DNA from: CAZOZK01 sp964584245
Lineage (GTDB): Bacteria > Patescibacteriota > Microgenomatia > UBA1400 > PJMF01
Length of the DNA stretch: 9,685 bases
Assembly (NCBI GenBank): GCA_964584245.1
Contig: CAZOZK010000039.1
Span: 1-9,685, forward strand
Reading direction: 5' to 3'
A program made the translations under genes and the position numbers. The notes beneath the pieces are model-generated. The model was not told where the DNA came from, did not search any database, and saw only the letters and a list, made by a program, of their open reading frames with translations. Positions 5,834 through 9,685 of the stretch are shown here, piece by piece (the stretch's first letter is position 1; each line of letters starts with the position of its first letter).

Positions 5834-6733
5834 TTACAATTGCACCAACTTGAGCGCTTCTTCTATAGTTTTCAACTCAAATGGCAATACTGATTTTAAT
5901 TTAGAAATATCCATTGCAGTATTTTTTTGGTACGGTCGTTGGGTGGTTTTTAAGTACTCAGCTAATGAACCTGGCTTTGCCTCGAGTGCTAACCCATGCG
6001 TTTTGATAAGTGCTTGCGCCAACTGAAAATCACTCCACTGTTCACCAGAACTTGCGTGCAGTAAACCAGATGAGTGAGTAGAACCAGCAGTTTGTACTGT
6101 CCAATCAAGCACTTTTGCAAAATCATCAAGATAGGTTGGGCCAAAAAAATGATCAGAAAAAAGTGGGTAGCCTTTGTGCATCCCCTCAATATTTTTGCGA
6201 ACAATGTCCGGTCGTGGTGATGGTTGTGATCGAAATGGGAAATCAATTCGCAAAATTGTCCAATATCCAGCCTCACACTCGTTTACAACCATTTCCTCAG
6301 CTTTGGCTTTGGTAGTGCCATACCACTCGATAGGATTCATGGCATCCTGCTCGGTGTATAACCCTTCTTTAGTACCATCAAACACAAATGCAGTCGAAAT
6401 ATGAATCAAATGTTTGCCAAACTCTTTTGCTGCCCTAGCAATATTTTGTGTGCCGAGCACATTTACTTTGTAGGCAATGCCAGAAGTATCACCAGTTTGA
6501 TTCCAGGCAGCTGTCACATCGGTAAACGCAGCTAGATGAACTATAGCTTTCGCAGAGCTAGAGCTAATCGCGTTGGCTACATCGCTATATGACGTAATAT
6601 CAACAGGTTGAGTTGGATGAGACACATCAAGATTAACAAAATCATAACTGTCCGAGAATGCATCTCTAAAAGTTGATCCGACAAGTCCTGACAAACCAGT
6701 AGTTATGAGTGGTGATTTAGTGGATTCGTTCAT
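5834..6733 (-). CDS. rmlD: dTDP-4-dehydrorhamnose reductase
   Basis: This enzyme performs the last step to dTDP-L-rhamnose, reducing dTDP-4-dehydro-L-rhamnose with NAD(P)H. The 299-residue extended short-chain dehydrogenase has the nucleotide-binding TGLSGLVG (12-19), VHLAAFTDVTAAW (65-77), HISTAFVFDG (111-120) and Tyr138-x3-Lys142 (YGTTK). The C-terminal half has GPTYLDDFAKVL (198-209) and RPYQKNTAMDISKL (266-279), matching the RmlD pattern near the end of the family. It is diverged, so a related NAD-dependent sugar reductase is possible, but the position right after rmlB and an rmlC-like gene supports RmlD. The start at 6733 overlaps the end of the rmlC-like gene by 17 bases. TACAAT lies 8 bases before the ATG and no Shine-Dalgarno is visible. 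Its TAA directly abuts the TAA of convergent trmD. Confidence 0.82.
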   Translation of the reverse strand: MNESTKSPLITTGLSGLVGSTFRDAFSDSYDFVNLDVSHPTQPVDITSYSDVANAISSSSAKAIVHLAAFTDVTAAWNQTGDTSGIAYKVNVLGTQNIARAAKEFGKHLIHISTAFVFDGTKEGLYTEQDAMNPIEWYGTTKAKAEEMVVNECEAGYWTILRIDFPFRSQPSPRPDIVRKNIEGMHKGYPLFSDHFFGPTYLDDFAKVLDWTVQTAGSTHSSGLLHASSGEQWSDFQLAQALIKTHGLALEAKPGSLAEYLKTTQRPYQKNTAMDISKLKSVLPFELKTIEEALKLVQL

Positions 6734-7445
6734 AGTTTCTTATTGTACGTACGTTAGCGAACTGGTTCTTCAAAAAAACTGACTGGCGATCTCGTTGTGA
6801 AATAATCATATTTGACTCAGGAAATGGCCAAGACACGCCAATAGAGGGATCGAATAAAGACAGTGCAACGTCACCTGCAGGATCACGATCTGCATAGAGT
6901 TTATCGACAGCGTAAATATAATCAATTGTTTGGCTTATCGAACAAACCGAATTTGCAACGCCAGTAGGCAAAAATAAACTGCCAGTAAAAATTGGCATTT
7001 TGCTCAGCAAACTTGAATCTTGAAATAGAGAAGTGTCGATTGGTGTGTTCTGCTGTCCCAACAAGGTAAGTAACACTTTGCCAAATGAAGGGCTGGTTGG
7101 CCGAATATCCGCAATAGCCACAAACGCAACACCTTGTACAATACTGACCAATTTATTCCAATCTTCAGAATGAAATCCACGAATGACTCGATGTTTTGAG
7201 TGCGCATGGTTGAGCTGTTTGATACGAAATTCCTGACCTCGCACTGCATCTAATTGTGGGATTTTACTAAATTCTGCAAAAAAGCCACGATCATCATGAT
7301 TTGGTTTGTAAGGGATTGCGTAGACACCTGACAAAATAGTTTCAAACGGAACATTCATCTGGTTTTCGTACGATGCAGGTGTACGTGAAAATGAATCCTG
7401 AGGATCCATCTCAAAACTAAGCAGCTGATGATGTGAAAATTGCAT
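6717..7445 (-). CDS. rmlC: RmlC-like dTDP-4-dehydrorhamnose 3,5-epimerase, divergent
   Basis: The product belongs to the RmlC cupin family, which epimerises C3 and C5 of dTDP-4-dehydro-6-deoxyglucose. Recognisable are DDRGFFAEFSK (51-61), QLNHAHSKHRVIRGFHSEDW (77-96), IADIRPTSPSFGK (111-123), the YAVDKLY segment (178-184) and LFDPSIGVSWP (197-207). The catalytic dyad His92 and Asp199 and the acid Tyr178 all seem present. Unlike standard RmlC (about 180 residues), it is 242 long, with about 30 extra N-terminal residues, an insertion of perhaps 15 residues around 131-155, and the usual AHGF replaced by ANSV (164-167), losing one active-site His. Downstream Met codons at residues 13 and 30 are possible starts; Met30 would bring it near the family length. 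It sits between rmlB (62-base gap, AT-rich, no terminator seen) and rmlD (17-base overlap), which argues for a rhamnose role. Confidence 0.78.
   Translation of the reverse strand: MQFSHHQLLSFEMDPQDSFSRTPASYENQMNVPFETILSGVYAIPYKPNHDDRGFFAEFSKIPQLDAVRGQEFRIKQLNHAHSKHRVIRGFHSEDWNKLVSIVQGVAFVAIADIRPTSPSFGKVLLTLLGQQNTPIDTSLFQDSSLLSKMPIFTGSLFLPTGVANSVCSISQTIDYIYAVDKLYADRDPAGDVALSLFDPSIGVSWPFPESNMIISQRDRQSVFLKNQFANVRTIRNYERIH
6742..6747 (-). promoter_or_regulatory. Candidate -10 box before rmlD
   Basis: TACAAT sits 8 bases upstream of the rmlD ATG, inside the 3' end of the rmlC-like gene. The spacing equals that of the dehydrogenase operon promoter. It would give an internal leaderless start, but it may be chance. 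Confidence 0.33.
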
Positions 7446-7507
7446 ATGTAGCGTATCTTCCCGAAATTTATTTGTTCTATTTTTGTTTTAATACAACTGA
7501 TGTTTTG

Positions 7508-8524
7508 TTACCTTGCCTGATAATTTTGTGAAAAGAACTCTTGGCTTTGTTCCTTGAGTGGTCTCCACCAGTCTTCGTTTTGAATATACCAGGCAATGGT
7601 TCGTTCTAAACCTTCTTCAAAGGTCACACTTGGTTCCCAGCCCAGTTCATCTTTGGCTTTACTCCAGTCAACGGAGTAGCGCAAATCATGGCCAGCTCGA
7701 TCTTTAACAAACTCGATCGCTGATTCGTCAGCACCCATAATGGCAATAATTTTTTTGATGACTTCAAGATTTGAAATATCCTCAGATAATCCACCAATTA
7801 AATAGGTCTGACCAACTTTACCATCAGTCAAAACTCTATCTATAGCTCGGCAATGATCCTGCACATACAACCAATCGCGGACATTTTGACCGGTGCCATA
7901 GACAGGAACCGATTTGCCCTCAATCAAGTTTGTGATTGCTAAAGGGAATAATTTTTCGGGAAAATGGAACTCTCCATAATTATTTGAACAATTTGTCATG
8001 GTAAAAGGCAATCCATAGGTCTCGCCATACGCTCGCACCAAATGATCTGAGCCAGCTTTTGAAGCAGAGTAAGGACTTCGAGGGTCGTAGGCGGTAAATT
8101 CATTAAACTGATCGGTGGTTTCTAACTCAAGCGAGCCAAACACTTCGTCAGTAGAAATATGGTGGAATCGTTTCACCTTGGCGGTCAGTGCCGCATCAAG
8201 CAAAACTTGGGTACCGATAATATTTGTTTCAAGGAAAATAGTCGGGTTGAGGATAGATCGATCGACATGAGACTCTGCAGCAAAATGAACAACTGTATCC
8301 ACATCTGCCATAAGTTTGGCTACAAGCTCACGGTCATTTATTGAGCCACGCACAAAAGTATATTGAGGTGAGTCTTCGATTGAAGCCAAATTTGCCAAGT
8401 TTCCAGCGTAAGTTAGCGCATCAAGATTAATGATGTGATCTTGTGGATATCGCTTCATCCAGTACAAGATAAAATTTGATCCAATAAATCCTGCGCCACC
8501 AGTAACTAAAAGTGTTTTTGACAT
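7508..8524 (-). CDS. rmlB: dTDP-glucose 4,6-dehydratase
   Basis: RmlB converts dTDP-D-glucose to dTDP-4-dehydro-6-deoxy-D-glucose, the second step to dTDP-L-rhamnose. The 338-residue protein is full length, with TGGAGFIGSNF (8-18), DALTYAGNL (35-43), HFAAESHVDRSI (80-91), the catalytic triad region STDEVFG (124-130; Thr125, Asp126, Glu127), Tyr152-x3-Lys156 (YSASK), TNCSNNYGEFHFPEKL (177-192), RDWLYVQDH (216-224) and DRAGHDLRYSVD (275-286). The ATG at 8524 gives the family start MSKTLLVTGG. An in-frame ATG at 8548 would add eight residues and overlap the upstream stop as ATGA, which is attractive for coupling, so the start is not settled. TATAAT lies 12 bases before the 8524 ATG. It is the first rhamnose gene of the rightmost operon. 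The function is nearly certain. Confidence 0.95.
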   Translation of the reverse strand: MSKTLLVTGGAGFIGSNFILYWMKRYPQDHIINLDALTYAGNLANLASIEDSPQYTFVRGSINDRELVAKLMADVDTVVHFAAESHVDRSILNPTIFLETNIIGTQVLLDAALTAKVKRFHHISTDEVFGSLELETTDQFNEFTAYDPRSPYSASKAGSDHLVRAYGETYGLPFTMTNCSNNYGEFHFPEKLFPLAITNLIEGKSVPVYGTGQNVRDWLYVQDHCRAIDRVLTDGKVGQTYLIGGLSEDISNLEVIKKIIAIMGADESAIEFVKDRAGHDLRYSVDWSKAKDELGWEPSVTFEEGLERTIAWYIQNEDWWRPLKEQSQEFFSQNYQAR

Positions 8525-8536
8525 ATGTAAGTATCC

Positions 8537-8542
8537 ATTATA
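8537..8542 (-). promoter_or_regulatory. Candidate -10 box before rmlB
   Basis: TATAAT lies 12 bases upstream of the ATG at 8524, with a weak TCGACG 16 bases further up as a possible -35. It would give a leader of about five bases to the 8524 start and, if real, would rule out the ATG at 8548 for that transcript. Confidence 0.35.
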
Positions 8543-8544
8543 GA

Positions 8545-8799
8545 TCATTTATACGATGCGTCGATTAAATCTTGTGTGGCTTCTCTTCCAAGCTGTTCAC
8601 GCACTCTAACATATCTATCTTCAAGTCGTAAATACTTCTTTTGCTCTGCCACTAGTGATGCATGGTAAAAGCCTGTTGTGAGCGCCAAAATGCCAATAAG
8701 AATGACACAAAATGTTAGGATAGTTTTGTAACTAAATAGTTGCTCTGGTGATTTTTTTGGCCAAAGTAATGTGAAGAATCGATTAATTTTTGAGAACAT
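8545..8799 (-). CDS. Small single-pass membrane protein with short coiled coil
   Basis: I do not recognise the family of this 84-residue protein. A basic N-terminus (Lys4, Arg7, Lys15, Lys16, Lys25) leads into one hydrophobic segment at about 25-47, then a strongly charged, probably helical tail (about 50-75, rich in Glu, Arg, Lys and Leu). The positive-inside rule places the N-terminus in the cytoplasm and the tail outside. The shape resembles bitopic division or chain-length-control partners such as FtsL/DivIC-like proteins, but no diagnostic motif is present. It follows the LCP gene by 34 A-rich bases without a Shine-Dalgarno and its TGA overlaps an ATG in frame with rmlB, so it is co-transcribed with both. 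The position suggests a helper of the LCP ligase or of glycan export; that is inference. Confidence 0.72.
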   Translation of the reverse strand: MFSKINRFFTLLWPKKSPEQLFSYKTILTFCVILIGILALTTGFYHASLVAEQKKYLRLEDRYVRVREQLGREATQDLIDASYK

Positions 8800-8833
8800 A
8801 TTTTTGATTTGTTTTAGTAAAGATTTTCGCTTT

Positions 8834-9685
8834 TTACTCTAAATACGTTTTTATTTCGGCTTGCAGTGCTACTAGGTCTCTAACAATATACACCCAATTA
8901 TTTTGATACAATCTTGGGTTTGGATGTTCAATAACTCCCGCAGTAGTATCAGGATATACGCTCAGTGAGTAAGATTCAACTTGAATACTCTGTGATCTGC
9001 CCAAAATGTAGGGAAGCAAATAGCGCGCTGTTGCCACTGCTTCAGACAATGCCATCTCTCCTGCAAAATGTGTCTGATACCAGAGTAGCAACTGGCCCAG
9101 CACTTTGTTATTTGTCAGTACAGCTGGGCTGGTGATTTTTTTAAACAAAGCGGTGATGACTTGTTGCTGACGCTGAGATCGGGCCAAATCAGTTCCTTGT
9201 TCTTCTGAAGCGCTTTTTCTACTGCGAATATATTGGAGAGCGCGTGCGCTAGATAAAACTTCAGTGCCTTGTTCAAAAGTCACAGTCTCGTACAAGATTG
9301 CTGGATCGGTGCTATCGATTGGTACATCAGAGCGAGGGAACTGTGAATCGGTAAATGATTCTGGTATAGCAACTTCAACTCCACCGACTGTATCTATAAG
9401 TTGTGCGACCATATCAAGAGAGACCACAAACGTATGATGGATTGGAAGACCACTCAGCTCAGAAACAACTTCTGCTGTCAATTTCTCCGGTTGCCCAGGA
9501 TAAAATTGGTCACCGTAAACGTACAATGCATTAATTTTAGTGAGATATTTTTCTGACCAAAGATCTCGTGGAAATGACAATAAAGAAACTTTGCCGGTCT
9601 TAAAATTAATCGACACCACCATGATTGTATCTGTTAAAACTGGATCACCTTCTCGATTTGCTACAGAATCAACACCAAGAATAAG
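8834..9685 (-). CDS. LytR-CpsA-Psr (LCP) family glycan ligase, 5' end outside window
   Basis: LCP proteins transfer lipid-linked glycans or anionic polymers to peptidoglycan outside the membrane. The frame is open to the right edge, giving 283 residues that begin inside the LCP domain; the N-terminal membrane anchor should lie just beyond. In the visible part (numbered from its first residue) are LILGVDS (1-7), LTDTIMVVSI (17-26), LLSFPRDLW (35-43), KINALYVYG (50-58), DTVGGVEVAIP (98-108) and SARALQYIRSRK (146-157), followed by DLARSQRQQQVI (166-177). The pyrophosphate- and metal-binding acids and arginines (Asp6, Asp19, Arg40, Asp41, Arg154, Arg156, Asp166, Arg169, Arg172) are in place. The Arg usually before the second Asp (RTDT or RSDT) is Leu here. 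About 100 residues follow the core. Being first in the operon with rmlBCD implies that the attached glycan contains L-rhamnose. Confidence 0.92.
   Translation of the reverse strand, partial: LILGVDSVANREGDPVLTDTIMVVSINFKTGKVSLLSFPRDLWSEKYLTKINALYVYGDQFYPGQPEKLTAEVVSELSGLPIHHTFVVSLDMVAQLIDTVGGVEVAIPESFTDSQFPRSDVPIDSTDPAILYETVTFEQGTEVLSSARALQYIRSRKSASEEQGTDLARSQRQQQVITALFKKITSPAVLTNNKVLGQLLLWYQTHFAGEMALSEAVATARYLLPYILGRSQSIQVESYSLSVYPDTTAGVIEHPNPRLYQNNWVYIVRDLVALQAEIKTYLE

Noticed and set aside
5819..5868. Possible terminator hairpin at the trmD/rmlD junction (AGAAGA near 5819 pairing with TCTTCT near 5860).
   Set aside because: Only about six pairs with a loop of some 35 bases and no U-tract on either strand; it is also coding on both sides.
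5834..5960. TrmD shortness explained by a sequencing error at its stop codon.
   Set aside because: The bases beyond the stop are well used by rmlD on the other strand, including its conserved C-terminus, so no lost trmD coding sequence is there.
5989..6404. Open frames on both strands inside rmlD, and similar ones inside the other genes.
   Set aside because: They lack recognisable domains, have poor composition for real proteins and lie wholly within well-supported genes; treated as chance frames.
7446..7507. Promoter or terminator in the 62-base gap between rmlB and the rmlC-like gene.
   Set aside because: AT-rich with TTGTAT and TAAATT-like pieces and a TACGCT four bases before the ATG, but no well-spaced pair and no hairpin; nothing firm enough to annotate.
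1..9685. Recoded TGA (as in Gracilibacteria or Absconditabacteria).
   Set aside because: TGA ends the DPM1-GtrA, rmd-like and small membrane protein genes at the expected places with start codons overlapping it, and no in-frame TGA interrupts a gene.

Overview
The window is a compact, AT-rich bacterial segment (roughly 40% GC by eye) devoted almost entirely to making and exporting surface sugars, with one tRNA-modification gene set in the middle. Genes lie nose to tail or overlap by a few bases, Shine-Dalgarno sites are mostly absent, TGA works as a stop codon (several genes end with it), and TrmD is short. Together these suggest a streamlined genome of the Candidate Phyla Radiation / Patescibacteria type, perhaps Microgenomates-like. 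That placement rests on gene style and protein flavour, not on a marker phylogeny, and should be treated as moderate. The presence of an LCP protein implies a peptidoglycan-type wall to which glycans are attached.

Layout. Positions 1-5117 hold a minus-strand operon read from right to left: UDP-glucose 6-dehydrogenase, a GDP-4-dehydro-6-deoxy-D-mannose reductase (rmd-like), GDP-mannose 4,6-dehydratase (gmd), a polyprenyl-phosphate sugar synthase fused to a GtrA membrane domain, and the first two thirds or less of a GT-C membrane glycosyltransferase that runs off the left edge. A 41-bp divergent promoter region (5118-5158) separates this operon from trmD, which reads rightward (5159-5833). From the right edge a second minus-strand operon reads leftward: an LCP-family glycan ligase (5' end outside the window), a small single-pass membrane protein, rmlB, an rmlC-like cupin and rmlD. 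It collides tail to tail with trmD, the two stop codons directly abutting.

How the genes work together. The left operon should yield UDP-glucuronate, GDP-D-rhamnose and a polyprenyl-phosphate-linked hexose that a GT-C enzyme uses on the outer face of the membrane. The right operon should yield dTDP-L-rhamnose and attach a finished glycan to the wall through the LCP protein. Both enantiomers of activated rhamnose would thus be made from neighbouring operons. The nucleotidyltransferases that start these routes (rmlA, manC, galU) are not in the window.

The most unusual non-coding signal is at gene starts. Many start codons have a -10-like hexamer 5-8 bases upstream, which is the geometry of leaderless transcripts; the two divergent starts share one 9-bp inverted repeat that supplies both -10 boxes. 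No RNA genes, CRISPR arrays, insertion sequences or attachment sites were seen, and no gene-free stretch exceeds 62 bases. I see no clear evidence of an entirely new biological system here; the interesting points are the promoter architecture, the altered TrmD and RmlC proteins, the paired rhamnose routes and an unassigned small membrane protein.
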